Of a DNA stretch of 64,000 bases, positions 1 through 8,054 are shown piece after piece. The stretch comes from UMGS1387 sp045541355 (GTDB lineage Bacteria; Bacillota; Clostridia; Oscillospirales; CAG-382), in NCBI GenBank assembly GCA_045541355.1, contig JAZQIW010000111.1, positions 1 through 64,000 on the forward strand, given 5' to 3'. Below the pieces are notes generated by a model. It worked only from the letters and a program-made list of their open reading frames with translations, ran no database searches and had not been told where the DNA came from. How positions within the stretch are numbered: position 1 is the stretch's first letter; the number at the start of each line of letters is the position of its first letter. Both the position numbers and the translations under genes were made by a program.

Positions 1-88
1 GAATTACATTTTTAACATGAGGATAGTCGCTTAATAACTGTTGTTTTTCAATTTCTGTGCCAATGCGAATAATTATGTTATTATGCAT
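1..88 (-). CDS. Partial CDS, N-terminal 29 codons; possibly GNAT acetyltransferase
   Basis: An ATG at 88 opens a frame that runs off the left edge of the window. The visible peptide begins MHNNIIIRIGTEIEKQQ and continues through a 'DYPHVKNVI' stretch, which recalls the N-terminus of some GNAT-family acetyltransferases; this is too short to be sure. The start overlaps the stop codon of the four-helix-bundle gene by 8 bp, so the two are translationally coupled and probably co-transcribed. Confidence 0.4.
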   Translation of the reverse strand, partial: MHNNIIIRIGTEIEKQQLLSDYPHVKNVI

Positions 89-431
89 TTTTGTTTTCCT
101 TTGCCGTGTTAATAGATGCTATGAGAATTCTTTTTATTTCAATACATCTATCTAAAATCATTTTATCTGAATAATATCCGCTTTCAATCAAAAGTTCAAG
201 CCAATACTCTGTCTCGGAACATTCCTTAAGTGCGATGTGTAGCTTCGCTACAAAGTCTGCTTTTCCATGAGCATAAAAAGCTTCACGAATATTTGCACCG
301 ATGCTTGTACCCGAACGTAAAAACTGATTGATAAGTGCACTTTCACATCTTGCTTCTCGTAGTACCTTGCAAGCACGAATCACCTCTAAAGCAAACGCTT
401 TTGATTTTGTCATCAAAGGACTTTCCAACAT
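81..431 (-). CDS. Four-helix-bundle protein (23S rRNA intervening-sequence protein family)
   Basis: A 116-residue, mostly helical protein of the family named after ORFs in 23S rRNA intervening sequences. Family hallmarks seen are 'LRSGTSIGANIREA' in the middle and 'SETEYWLELL' near the C-terminus. I place the start at ATG 431 because AGGAGG lies 9 bases upstream; an earlier ATG at 488 has no ribosome-binding site. The family forms homopentameric helical bundles; no biochemical role is established. It is followed by an overlapping partial gene. Here it is a stand-alone gene, not inside an rRNA. Confidence 0.8.
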   Translation of the reverse strand: MLESPLMTKSKAFALEVIRACKVLREARCESALINQFLRSGTSIGANIREAFYAHGKADFVAKLHIALKECSETEYWLELLIESGYYSDKMILDRCIEIKRILIASINTAKENKNA

Positions 432-497
432 AGTACACACCTCCTGTTGATTTTGCTCTATTATACCATAAAACTTATTACTTTTCAACCTTAATAA

Positions 498-526
498 TAA
501 AAAATGCTTTTCGCCCAGCGAAAAGC
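498..526 (-). terminator. Hairpin with T tract upstream of the four-helix gene
   Basis: Perfect 9-bp arms (GCTTTTCGC / GCGAAAAGC, 506-514 and 518-526) with a 3-base loop are followed on the minus strand by ATTTTTTATT. It would end transcripts coming from the tRNA side before the four-helix-bundle gene. Confidence 0.7.
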
Positions 527-529
527 TAC

Positions 530-616
530 CTTACTTCTTCACTATTCACTATTACTTATAACCTTGCCAAAAATCCCGCAGGGTTAGTGAAAAGCGAAGA
601 GTGAAAAGTGAAAAAG
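530..616. repeat. Low-complexity inverted repeat of TTCACT / AGTGAA words
   Basis: Words such as TTCACTATTCACTATT on the left are mirrored by AGTGAAAAGCGAAGAGTGAA on the right, giving an imperfect inverted repeat around a short centre. Degenerate GTGAAAAGTG tracts like this are a familiar kind of intergenic repeat in gut Firmicutes, but I cannot tell whether this one is a mobile remnant. Confidence 0.4.
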
Positions 617-617
617 T

Positions 618-646
618 AAAAATCCCACACTGGCGTGCGGGATTTT
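618..646 (-). terminator. Intrinsic terminator after tRNA-fMet
   Basis: On the minus strand, AAAAATCCCGCAC pairs with GTGTGGGATTTTT around a short GCCA loop, directly after the tRNA 3' CCA. The T run follows, so this ends the tRNA-Leu/tRNA-fMet transcript. Confidence 0.8.
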
Positions 647-724
<78 letters not shown>

Positions 725-733
725 ATATAAAAT

Positions 734-822
734 TGGTGCCGGAAACCGGGCTCGAACCGGTACGGGATTTAAGTCCCACGGGATTTTAAGTCCCGGGCGT
801 CTGCCAGTTCCGCCACTCCGGC
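734..822 (-). tRNA. tRNA-Leu (TAA)
   Basis: Class II tRNA with a long variable arm, encoded CCA, and anticodon loop CTTAAAA giving anticodon TAA. Acceptor stem GCCGGAG pairs with TTCCGGC with one G-U pair. It is the first gene of a two-tRNA operon with tRNA-fMet. Confidence 0.95.
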
Positions 823-865
823 ATACAGACGTGTTCGATGTGCCCTCACCTCAGGCTGCCTATGT

Positions 866-894
866 ATTATATCATATGGTTTGCGGTTTGTCAA
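866..894 (-). promoter_or_regulatory. Sigma-A promoter of the tRNA-Leu/tRNA-fMet operon
   Basis: Minus strand TTGACA (889-894) and TATAAT (866-871) are both exact consensus and separated by 17 bp, as expected for a strong stable-RNA promoter. Transcription would begin about 40 bases before tRNA-Leu. Confidence 0.9.
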
Positions 895-922
895 CCCTTT
901 TTTTAGCTTTTAAAAAACTTTT

Positions 923-1693
923 TTACCAATAAAATCTACAAATTTTGTCTTTCAATTTTGAAATTATTTTCTTTTCGAGTCTTGATATATATGATTGTGA
1001 AATGCCGAGACTGTCTGCTACTTCCTTTTGTGTTTTTTCATCATATGCTCCTGTCAGTCCAAATCTCATTTCAATTATCTGCCTGTCTCTTTCGTCAAGG
1101 CTTGAAACTGCATCAAGTATTATGTTTCTTTCCTCTTCTTTTTCAATATTGTACAGCACACCGTCTTCCTCTGTTCCGAGAACATCTGAAAGCAATAGTT
1201 CGTTTCCGTCCCAGTCAACATTCAACGGTTCTTCAAGAGAAACATCATTTTTATAATGAGAATTTTTTCTTATGTACATCAATATTTCATTTTCAATACA
1301 CCTTGACGCATAGGTTGCAAGCTTTATATTCTTATCTGACCTGAAAGTGTTTATCGCTTTCATCAGACCAACAGTTCCTATCGAGACAAGGTCTTCTATT
1401 CCGATCTTTGTATTTTCAAATTTTTTCGCAATATATACAACAAGCCTCAAATTATGTTCAACGAGAGTTCTTTTTGCGCAGTCAGAATCATCTCCCGCAA
1501 GCATCTCAAGAAGCTTTGTTTCCTCATATGGTGACAGCGGTGCAGGCAACGCCTCACTGCCTCCTATATAATATACTGCGTTGTTTCCAAATATATTATA
1601 CCTTTCTAATAAACTTATGCACTTACTTTCTTTTTTCTTTCTTAAAAACTTTATACAGGAAAGTAAATCAAGAATTTTTTTCAAAGCATTCAC
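923..1693 (-). CDS. sigE: RNA polymerase sporulation sigma factor SigE
   Basis: Early mother-cell sigma factor, 256 residues. The block 'VYYIGGSEALP' (residues 40-50) corresponds to the pro-sigma-E processing site of Bacillus subtilis, where SpoIIGA cuts between the two tyrosines, so residues 1 to about 41 are the inhibitory pro-sequence; it is roughly 14 residues longer than in B. subtilis. Region 2 ('NLRLVVYIAKKFENT', 'KLATYASRCIENEILMYIR') and region 4 ('GISQSYISRLEKKI') are intact. The start is GTG at 1693; a TTG three codons later is slightly better spaced from AGAAGG and cannot be excluded. It follows spoIIGA by 6 bp. The usual downstream sigG is absent; two tRNA genes lie there instead. 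Confidence 0.96.
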   Translation of the reverse strand: MNALKKILDLLSCIKFLRKKKESKCISLLERYNIFGNNAVYYIGGSEALPAPLSPYEETKLLEMLAGDDSDCAKRTLVEHNLRLVVYIAKKFENTKIGIEDLVSIGTVGLMKAINTFRSDKNIKLATYASRCIENEILMYIRKNSHYKNDVSLEEPLNVDWDGNELLLSDVLGTEEDGVLYNIEKEEERNIILDAVSSLDERDRQIIEMRFGLTGAYDEKTQKEVADSLGISQSYISRLEKKIISKLKDKICRFYW

Positions 1694-1699
1694 CCTTCT

Positions 1700-2497
1700 T
1701 TATAGATTATCAATCAGCAATTGAGGTATCACACCATCTTTGTCACAGAAATTCACCTTTTCGCTGCTGCAAAATGCAACAATTGCCTCTATTTTGTGCT
1801 CTTTTTCCTGTGTATCAATTATGTAAAAAGACTCGGGTCTGAAAGCCTCAAGACATCCCGTGCCGCCTGCTGTCATTATCGGGATAAACCTGATACGGTT
1901 TTCTTTATATGATTCCAAATCATCACCTATTAAATATCTCTTAGCCTTGTTAGTCAATACCACAACACTAAGTCCGCTCAGCGGATCTGTAAGTACGTTT
2001 CCGCTATCAGTCATAACCTCAAAGATGCCTTCCTTTTTTGAGGTTGTTACTTTAATTTTAACTGTTCTGCTTTTATATGTCGAAACAAGCATTCCTCCGA
2101 GCACATCAACAAGCTTTGCCAAAACAAGAAAGCACACAAACATTATCACCACGCTGTTTAACAGGTCGGAACTATCGGCAAAAACTGTCACAAATCCTGA
2201 CATTATTATTCCCGACACATTTAAGGTAATTGAAAGCTTTATAATTGCCAAATGACTTTTTTTACCAAATGCCAGATATATCATGAAAACCGAAATTAGA
2301 AAAGAAATCACTAATTGCAGAATCCTTGGCGTATTAATTATAATCAAAACAAGAGAAGAAAAGGCTCCTGCGAACGATGAAATCCAATGCTTTGTTTTTT
2401 TTAAATACAGCCCTGACAGCCTTGAAGTTATATATAAAGCCGTATAATCGGCCAAAAGATTTGATATAAGCACAACGTCTGCATATACAAGGCGCAT
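1700..2497 (-). CDS. spoIIGA: Sigma-E processing peptidase SpoIIGA
   Basis: Membrane-bound aspartic protease that converts pro-SigE to active SigE after the forespore signal SpoIIR. The 265-residue protein has about five hydrophobic segments in its first 140 residues and a cytoplasmic C-terminal protease domain. The catalytic aspartate motif is visible as 'MTDSGNVLTDP' near residue 164. The start ATG is preceded by GAGGGGTGA. It is the first gene of the spoIIGA-sigE operon and diverges from the SleC-like gene at 2639. Confidence 0.95.
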   Translation of the reverse strand: MRLVYADVVLISNLLADYTALYITSRLSGLYLKKTKHWISSFAGAFSSLVLIIINTPRILQLVISFLISVFMIYLAFGKKSHLAIIKLSITLNVSGIIMSGFVTVFADSSDLLNSVVIMFVCFLVLAKLVDVLGGMLVSTYKSRTVKIKVTTSKKEGIFEVMTDSGNVLTDPLSGLSVVVLTNKAKRYLIGDDLESYKENRIRFIPIMTAGGTGCLEAFRPESFYIIDTQEKEHKIEAIVAFCSSEKVNFCDKDGVIPQLLIDNL

Positions 2498-2519
2498 TTA
2501 ATCACCCCTCGGTGAGAAT

Positions 2520-2554
2520 ATTGTATCACTTTATATTCAAAAAAAAGGTCGCAA
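2520..2554 (-). promoter_or_regulatory. Candidate spoIIG promoter with long spacer
   Basis: Minus strand TTGCGA (2549-2554) and TACAAT (2520-2525) are separated by 23 bp. The B. subtilis spoIIG promoter is known for an unusually long spacer (22 bp) and Spo0A dependence, and TTTTGCGAC here loosely resembles an 0A box. The match is by analogy and the spacer also contains a T tract. Confidence 0.4.
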
Positions 2555-2566
2555 AATGACCTTCAA
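2538..2566 (-). terminator. Hairpin plus eight-T tract in the spoIIGA leader region
   Basis: On the minus strand AAGGTC-ATTTTGC-GACCTT is followed by a run of T residues (2539-2546), the shape of an intrinsic terminator. No gene lies upstream on that strand for it to terminate, so it either insulates spoIIGA from antisense read-through or overlaps its promoter. Confidence 0.5.
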
Positions 2567-2638
2567 AATAAATTTTTATTAGTTATAAAATTATTGCATT
2601 TCTAATATAATTTAGCAAAACCAAAAAGGGGTGGACAA

Positions 2639-4456
2639 ATGTCAACTGGATATTTAAGCTTCAAAACAAGTCTTGCAGATGAAAGCATACCTGTATCAGG
2701 TGCTAAAATTTATGTTGCATCTTCCGGGCAAACAAACAATTCCTCTGTTCAAAGCTCAGAGGTGTCCGACACATTTTACAACTATTATTTAACAACAGAT
2801 TCTTCCGGTAACACAGGCTTTATCAGAATTGAAACGCCTGACACTTCACTATCAGAAAACGTCAATAATACATCAATTCCCTACTCTGTGGTTGATGTTT
2901 TTGTGGATGCTGAGGGGTATTTTCCAATAAGGATAAAGAATGTTCAGGTTTTCGGTGACACACAAAGCATTCTCCCGATTACTTTAATCCCCGCATCAAA
3001 CAATTATGCAGAAACCTTTGACGGCGTTCTTGAATTCACAATACCTCCAAACCATTTATACTCAGGTACACCCTCTTCAATGTCCGGACCAAGCAATGAT
3101 CAGGCAAATGCCCTTATTTCCGATGACATTTACATTCCCGAGTTTATAACCGTTCACCTTGGAACTCCGTCATCGACAGCAAAAAACGTGACCATACCGT
3201 TTACAGACTACATAAAAAATGTCGCTTCATCAGAAATATATCCAACTTGGCCCGAAGAATCATTAAGGGCAAATATTATTGCAATCATCTCTCTGACTCT
3301 TAACAGATTCTTTACCGAATGGTACAGAAGCCAAGGGTATGACTTTGACATAACAAGCACTACACAATATGACCAGAGCTATGTTCCCGAGCGAAATATC
3401 TATGAAAATATAAGCAGAATCGTTGATGAAATCTTCAACACATATGTAACTCGTGAAGGCTACATAAATCCCCTGTTTACGGCTTTCTGTGACGGAAAAA
3501 CAGTTATGTGCAACGGTCTTTCGCAATGGGGCACAGTATCACTTGCACAAAACGGAAACAATGCTCTTCAGATTCTCCGATACTATTACGGCGACGACAT
3601 CAATCTCACAACCACTGATGATATAGAACGTGCAGAAAGCTCATACCCCGGAACTCCATTGAGACTCGGTGACAGCGGTGATGATGTTCTTACCATCCAG
3701 CAACAATTGATGAGGATACGTCAAAATTATCCTGCGATTCCCTTAATTCCGACACTTGACGGCAACTACGGTTCATCGACAGATCAGGCTGTGCGCAGCT
3801 TTCAGGAAATATTCGACCTTGCAGTTGACGGAATTGTAGGAAAAGCAACCTGGTACAGAATATCATATGTTTATTCCTCTGTTGCAAGGCTTGCTGAGGT
3901 AATAGGAGAAGGCGTATCCGATATATTTTCAGAGGATATTCCTACTGTAACCATAAGCCTTGGGGACAGCGGAAATTACGTAATTCTACTCCAGCAGTTA
4001 TTAAACTATATCAGTATATTCTATCCTGTTATTCCTTCTGTAACAGAGGATGGCATTTTCGGGCAGAACACACGTAACGCCGTTGAAAGCTTTCAGAGGA
4101 ACTTCAATCTTTCGCCAAACGGCACGGTTACGCCCGGGGTTTGGGATGCACTGTACAGGGTATATATCAGCATTATAAACTCTGTAACACCGTCTTTGCC
4201 AAATCAAGGCTTTCCCGGAAGAAATTTAAAGCGCGGAGATATGGGAGAATACGTCAAACTGATGCAAACATATCTGAATGCCATTTCATCGAGATACCCC
4301 TCAATCCCACCACTCAACGAAGACGGAATTTTCGGTCCTTCAACCGAACAGGCAGTACTTAGTTTTCAAAGGTCCTTAGGATTAAATCCTACCGGTCAAA
4401 TAGATGTTTCTACATGGGAAAGGATAGTTGAAATCTACAATTTTGAAAACGCATAA
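2639..4456 (+). CDS. SleC-like protein: SpoIID domain plus three peptidoglycan-binding repeats
   Basis: A 605-residue protein. Residues 1-160 are beta-rich and lack a signal peptide. Residues about 165-347 form a SpoIID/LytB domain ('IPFTDYIKNVASSEIYP', then 'GLSQWGTVSLAQNG' and 'LQILRYYYGDDI'). Three PG_binding_1 repeats follow at about 339-415, 436-510 and 527-603, each starting with an 'LGDSG' or 'RGDMG' turn and containing 'DGxxGxxTxxAVxSFQ'. Clostridial spore cortex-lytic SleC combines a SpoIID domain with one such repeat and is about 430 residues, so this is a longer relative. AAGGGGTGG precedes the ATG. It lies 23 bp ahead of spoIIIAA, suggesting co-transcription. The domains are clear; lytic activity and stage of action are inferred. 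Confidence 0.85.
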   Translation: MSTGYLSFKTSLADESIPVSGAKIYVASSGQTNNSSVQSSEVSDTFYNYYLTTDSSGNTGFIRIETPDTSLSENVNNTSIPYSVVDVFVDAEGYFPIRIKNVQVFGDTQSILPITLIPASNNYAETFDGVLEFTIPPNHLYSGTPSSMSGPSNDQANALISDDIYIPEFITVHLGTPSSTAKNVTIPFTDYIKNVASSEIYPTWPEESLRANIIAIISLTLNRFFTEWYRSQGYDFDITSTTQYDQSYVPERNIYENISRIVDEIFNTYVTREGYINPLFTAFCDGKTVMCNGLSQWGTVSLAQNGNNALQILRYYYGDDINLTTTDDIERAESSYPGTPLRLGDSGDDVLTIQQQLMRIRQNYPAIPLIPTLDGNYGSSTDQAVRSFQEIFDLAVDGIVGKATWYRISYVYSSVARLAEVIGEGVSDIFSEDIPTVTISLGDSGNYVILLQQLLNYISIFYPVIPSVTEDGIFGQNTRNAVESFQRNFNLSPNGTVTPGVWDALYRVYISIINSVTPSLPNQGFPGRNLKRGDMGEYVKLMQTYLNAISSRYPSIPPLNEDGIFGPSTEQAVLSFQRSLGLNPTGQIDVSTWERIVEIYNFENA

Positions 4457-4479
4457 AGATGTTATAAAAGGAGACAGAA

Positions 4480-5424
4480 ATGATTATAACTGCAGAAAAC
4501 TCGGCAATTTACAGAATAAGAGAATATCTTCCGCCTACTGTATCATCTGCACTCTCAAAACTTAACAAAGATGTTCTTGACAGAATTTATGAAATCAGGT
4601 TGAGGGAAAACGGTCCTGCAACAGTTACAATTGACGGAGAAAACTACAAGCTTTGTAAATCCTGTATATCGAAAAGCTCAAGTGACGATATCATAACTTC
4701 GCAAGAAGAATTACAAGACGTAATTTACAAGTTTTGCAAGGGCTCAGTGTATACTCACGAGGCAACTATGTCGGACTTCTATATTTCATCAAACGGAATC
4801 CGCATTGGCATGGGTGCATCAGCAACAGTCAGAGACAATAGGGTTATAGGTCTTTCGGTTATTTCAAGTCTTAATATCAGACTTCCGCGGCACATAAAGG
4901 GCTGCAGCCATGAGCTATATAATTATATTTGTGAAAATGGTTTTCCCGGCGGCAAAGGAATACTCATAATTTCAAGTCCGGGCAACGGAAAAACCACCCT
5001 GCTCCGAGACCTTGCAATAAAGCTTTCAGACCTTTCAAGCGGCAATAAAGCATACAGAGTATGTATTATTGACGAAAGAGATGAAATCCGTTTGCCGATG
5101 CTGTTTGACGCTTGCTGTGTAGACTTTATATCGGGCCTTGAAAAAATCAAAGCAATGGAAGCAGCCACGCGTGTTCTTTCTCCCGAAGTAATTATCTGTG
5201 ATGAAATATCAAGCCCCGACGAGGCAGAAAGAATAATAAAGCATAAAAACGGAGGAACTATATTTATTGCTTCTCTTCACGCATCGGATTTGCAGGATGC
5301 CCTCTCGAGAGATTTTGTTATAAAAATGCTTGACAACAATGTTTTCGGTGCCATCTACTGCCTTGCGAGAAACAAAAGCGAGGTTGTCGGAAAGCTTCAC
5401 ATTTACCGGGAAAAGAATGATTAA
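4480..5424 (+). CDS. spoIIIAA: Stage III sporulation protein AA, secretion-type ATPase
   Basis: Mother-cell ATPase that powers the SpoIIIA-SpoIIQ channel linking mother cell and forespore. The Walker A motif is 'SSPGNGKTTLLRDL' near residues 164-177 and a Walker B-like 'EVIICDEIS' lies near 240. Length, 314 residues, is normal. AAAGGAGA precedes the ATG. It overlaps spoIIIAB by 8 bp and heads the ordered spoIIIA operon, which is SigE-dependent in B. subtilis. Confidence 0.96.
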   Translation: MIITAENSAIYRIREYLPPTVSSALSKLNKDVLDRIYEIRLRENGPATVTIDGENYKLCKSCISKSSSDDIITSQEELQDVIYKFCKGSVYTHEATMSDFYISSNGIRIGMGASATVRDNRVIGLSVISSLNIRLPRHIKGCSHELYNYICENGFPGGKGILIISSPGNGKTTLLRDLAIKLSDLSSGNKAYRVCIIDERDEIRLPMLFDACCVDFISGLEKIKAMEAATRVLSPEVIICDEISSPDEAERIIKHKNGGTIFIASLHASDLQDALSRDFVIKMLDNNVFGAIYCLARNKSEVVGKLHIYREKND

Positions 5425-5899
5425 AATTACAGGTATTATTATTCTTTCCGTCGGGATATCCATGTATGGCTCAATACTGTCATTAACTGTAAAAGAGAGG
5501 CATATAATCATATGTGAGCTGTTAAGTCTGATTAAAGCTATAAAAAACGGAATAAAGTACGGCTCTGTGCCGCTTGAAAAAATTTATAACAGCACAGCTC
5601 TTCCAAATCTTGAAAAATACGGGTTTCTGAATGCCATAAAAGACGGCACTCTTCCCTGCTCTGCCGTAAATACTCATCTTCAGATGCTTTCACATGAGGA
5701 CAGAGACAACCTCTGCGAATTCTTTCAGCAGATTGGCAAAAGCTCATCAACAGATGCAGAAATTACGCTTTGCGACAGATACATTATTCTGTTTGAGCAA
5801 AGGGAAAAAGACAGCCTTAAAGAAAACCTTGAAAAATCCGTTTTGTACAAAAAGCTCGGCATTGTAGCAGCTCTTGTTGCGGCAATAATATTTTTATAA
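5417..5899 (+). CDS. spoIIIAB: Stage III sporulation protein AB
   Basis: A 160-residue membrane protein with an N-terminal hydrophobic segment ('ITGIIILSVGISMYGSI'), a helical middle and a C-terminal membrane segment ('LGIVAALVAAIIFL'). It resembles type II secretion GspF-like platform proteins. I start it at ATG 5417, inside the end of spoIIIAA with GGGAAAAG upstream, rather than at an in-frame ATG 87 bases earlier that would lie deep in spoIIIAA. Confidence 0.93.
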   Translation: MIKITGIIILSVGISMYGSILSLTVKERHIIICELLSLIKAIKNGIKYGSVPLEKIYNSTALPNLEKYGFLNAIKDGTLPCSAVNTHLQMLSHEDRDNLCEFFQQIGKSSSTDAEITLCDRYIILFEQREKDSLKENLEKSVLYKKLGIVAALVAAIIFL

Positions 5900-5914
5900 A
5901 AAGAGGAAAAAATC

Positions 5915-6109
5915 ATGGATGTTACCATAATTCTTAAAATTGCAGGTATCGGTGTTCTTGTTACGGTTACTAACAGTATTCTGTCAAAAACAGGCAGAGA
6001 CGAGCAAAGCACGTTTTGTACAATTGCAGGCATGATAATTGTACTGATAATGCTGATTGGTGAAATAGATGGTCTTATCAATCTTGTACGGGGAACATTT
6101 GGTATATAA
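5915..6109 (+). CDS. spoIIIAC: Stage III sporulation protein AC
   Basis: A 64-residue, two-helix membrane protein. 'ILKIAGIGVLVTVTNSIL' and 'AGMIIVLIMLIGEIDGLI' are the two membrane helices, and 'GRDEQS' in the loop between them is typical of the family. It is part of the SpoIIIA channel; AAGAGGAAA precedes the start. Its length and position between AB and AD match the canonical operon. Confidence 0.93.
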   Translation: MDVTIILKIAGIGVLVTVTNSILSKTGRDEQSTFCTIAGMIIVLIMLIGEIDGLINLVRGTFGI

Positions 6110-6111
6110 AA

Positions 6112-6495
6112 ATGGGAATTGTAAAGCTTATACTTTGTGTCATTTCAAGTCTTATAATTATAATACTGTTAAGGAAAATTAATTCCGAGCAGGCTCTGCT
6201 TGCCTCTTGTATTCTGAATATATCAATAACAGTTTTTTCCATCAGTATACTTATTCCCGTGTTCGACTACATAAAAGAGCTTACGGACAATTCGCTGTAT
6301 AAAAGCTTTTTTGAAATAATGTTCAAAAGTGCAGGTGTTTGTCTATTATGCTCATTTGCAGGTGAGCTGTGCAAAGACACAGGAGAAGCAAGTCTCGGAC
6401 AGAAAATTGAGCTTGCCGGAAAATGCACGCTTTTAACATTCAGCCTTCCACTGATTAAGACGGTGTTCAGTTATGCATCACAGCTTGTTTCATAA
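6112..6495 (+). CDS. spoIIIAD: Stage III sporulation protein AD
   Basis: A 127-residue protein with four predicted membrane helices. The central 'KSAGVCLLCSFAGELCKDTGEASLGQKIELAGK' region (quoted in part: 'SFAGELCKDTGEASLG') is the family signature. It starts 2 bp after spoIIIAC and overlaps spoIIIAE by 23 bp, so translation of the three is tightly coupled. It is a membrane component of the SpoIIIA complex. Confidence 0.93.
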   Translation: MGIVKLILCVISSLIIIILLRKINSEQALLASCILNISITVFSISILIPVFDYIKELTDNSLYKSFFEIMFKSAGVCLLCSFAGELCKDTGEASLGQKIELAGKCTLLTFSLPLIKTVFSYASQLVS

Positions 6496-7537
6496 ACTCA
6501 CAGCAATTATTCTGGTTACGCTGTTTTTAACCTTCTCAGTCTATGCGGGAAATGGCAAGGAATATATGTCAGAGGAAAGTGCAGCCGAAAAAGCGAGCGA
6601 AATAAGCGAATATCTTGACATACAAAGAATTCTTGACTTTTTGTTATCAGGAATGATTTCTTTCTGTAAAGAAGCCTCTTCAAGCTTTATAATGTGCATA
6701 GTTATAATTCTTTGCTCTACTGTTTTCTCCTCGATATGTGACGGATTGAAGATACACGAAAACGTATTTTCATATATTTCAGTATCAATGCTGACTCTCT
6801 TTTGCCTTATCCCCATTCAATCATTAATTGCAAAAGCAGAAGGATATCTTGAGGCTCTTTGCGCCTTTATGGTGTCCTTTGTACCAACGCAAGCCGCGCT
6901 TTATGCTGCATCGGGTTTTACTCTGACTGCGGCAATTTCTGCGGTCTCTTCAAACATAGCTATATCCGTAACTCAGGTTCTGAGTGCATCCCTCCTTCTT
7001 CCGCTTATAAAGGCATCATGCACTCTCATATCGGTTAATGCAATATGCAAGAGGATAAATTTATCGGGCATTATAAGCTTCATTAGGTCATTTTCACTTT
7101 GGGTTATCGGGCTTTCCTTCACTTTACTTACAGGTCTTATGTCTCTTCAGACGGTTCTAAAAAGCAGCGCCGACACCCTTGCAATGAAAGGTCTCAGATA
7201 CGGTGCAGCAAAGCTAATACCCGTTGCCGGAGGCATGATAAGCGAAAGCATGAGAACTGTCGCTGCAAGCTTAGGTTTTATCAAAAATGTCACGGGTATT
7301 GCAGGTATTACCTTTATTATTTATTTAATACTTCCGCCAATTGCAGCTGTAATTACAATAAAGCTTTTCTTTACTATTCTGACCTGGCTGTCAAGGGCGA
7401 CGGGTCAAGAGGCACACTCAGCACTTCTTGACGGTTTTAATGCCTGTATTACCGTTCTCACATCTCTACTGCTTGGGTGCTCTGTTGCTTTTATCATAAT
7501 TCTGACACTCTTTATAAGTACAACAGTTTCATTATGA
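6473..7537 (+). CDS. spoIIIAE: Stage III sporulation protein AE
   Basis: A 354-residue polytopic protein with a cleavable-looking signal sequence ('LTAIILVTLFLTFSVYAG') and about seven further hydrophobic helices. The conserved 'GLRYGAAKLIPVAGGMISES' stretch lies around residue 240. It is the largest membrane subunit of the SpoIIIA channel. It begins inside the end of spoIIIAD. Confidence 0.94.
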   Translation: MHHSLFHKLTAIILVTLFLTFSVYAGNGKEYMSEESAAEKASEISEYLDIQRILDFLLSGMISFCKEASSSFIMCIVIILCSTVFSSICDGLKIHENVFSYISVSMLTLFCLIPIQSLIAKAEGYLEALCAFMVSFVPTQAALYAASGFTLTAAISAVSSNIAISVTQVLSASLLLPLIKASCTLISVNAICKRINLSGIISFIRSFSLWVIGLSFTLLTGLMSLQTVLKSSADTLAMKGLRYGAAKLIPVAGGMISESMRTVAASLGFIKNVTGIAGITFIIYLILPPIAAVITIKLFFTILTWLSRATGQEAHSALLDGFNACITVLTSLLLGCSVAFIIILTLFISTTVSL

Positions 7538-7547
7538 GGATGAAAAA

Positions 7548-8054
7548 ATGACATCGTTTATTAGTTCATACATAAACACAATCGTATCGGTTGCCATATG
7601 CGCATTTATCTGTGAAACAATAACATCATCAGGCAGAGAAGCATTACATAAGGGACAAAGGCTAATAACAAGTCTTTGTATCTTCATATCGCTTGTACTT
7701 CCCGTTTGCAACGCTTTAATAAAGGTAAAACCCGATTTATCCTTCGGCAACACATTTGCTGTTGAAAACGGCACATTATACAGCAGTAAGACATATTTAA
7801 GTCTTATAGCAAACGAGACAGAAACCGTATTACAAGAGCTTATAACCAAGACATTTGGAATACAACCTGACAATATCAGCATAAACATAAGTGAAGAATC
7901 AAATGATATGCAAAAACATCTTATTATTGACAGCATAACAGTTTCGATAAAAGCCGATGAAGAAACAACAAACAATATTAAGCAGTTTATTTCAAATGAG
8001 CTTGATATCGGCAGTGAAAGCATATACGTTATAGGAGAAGAAGGTAATGACTGA
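7548..8054 (+). CDS. spoIIIAF: Stage III sporulation protein AF
   Basis: A 168-residue protein with two N-terminal membrane helices followed by a soluble domain of the ring-building motif type. TGAGGATG precedes the ATG, and its end overlaps spoIIIAG by 8 bp. Sequence conservation in this subunit is low; identification rests on length, topology and its operon position between AE and AG. Confidence 0.9.
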   Translation: MTSFISSYINTIVSVAICAFICETITSSGREALHKGQRLITSLCIFISLVLPVCNALIKVKPDLSFGNTFAVENGTLYSSKTYLSLIANETETVLQELITKTFGIQPDNISINISEESNDMQKHLIIDSITVSIKADEETTNNIKQFISNELDIGSESIYVIGEEGND

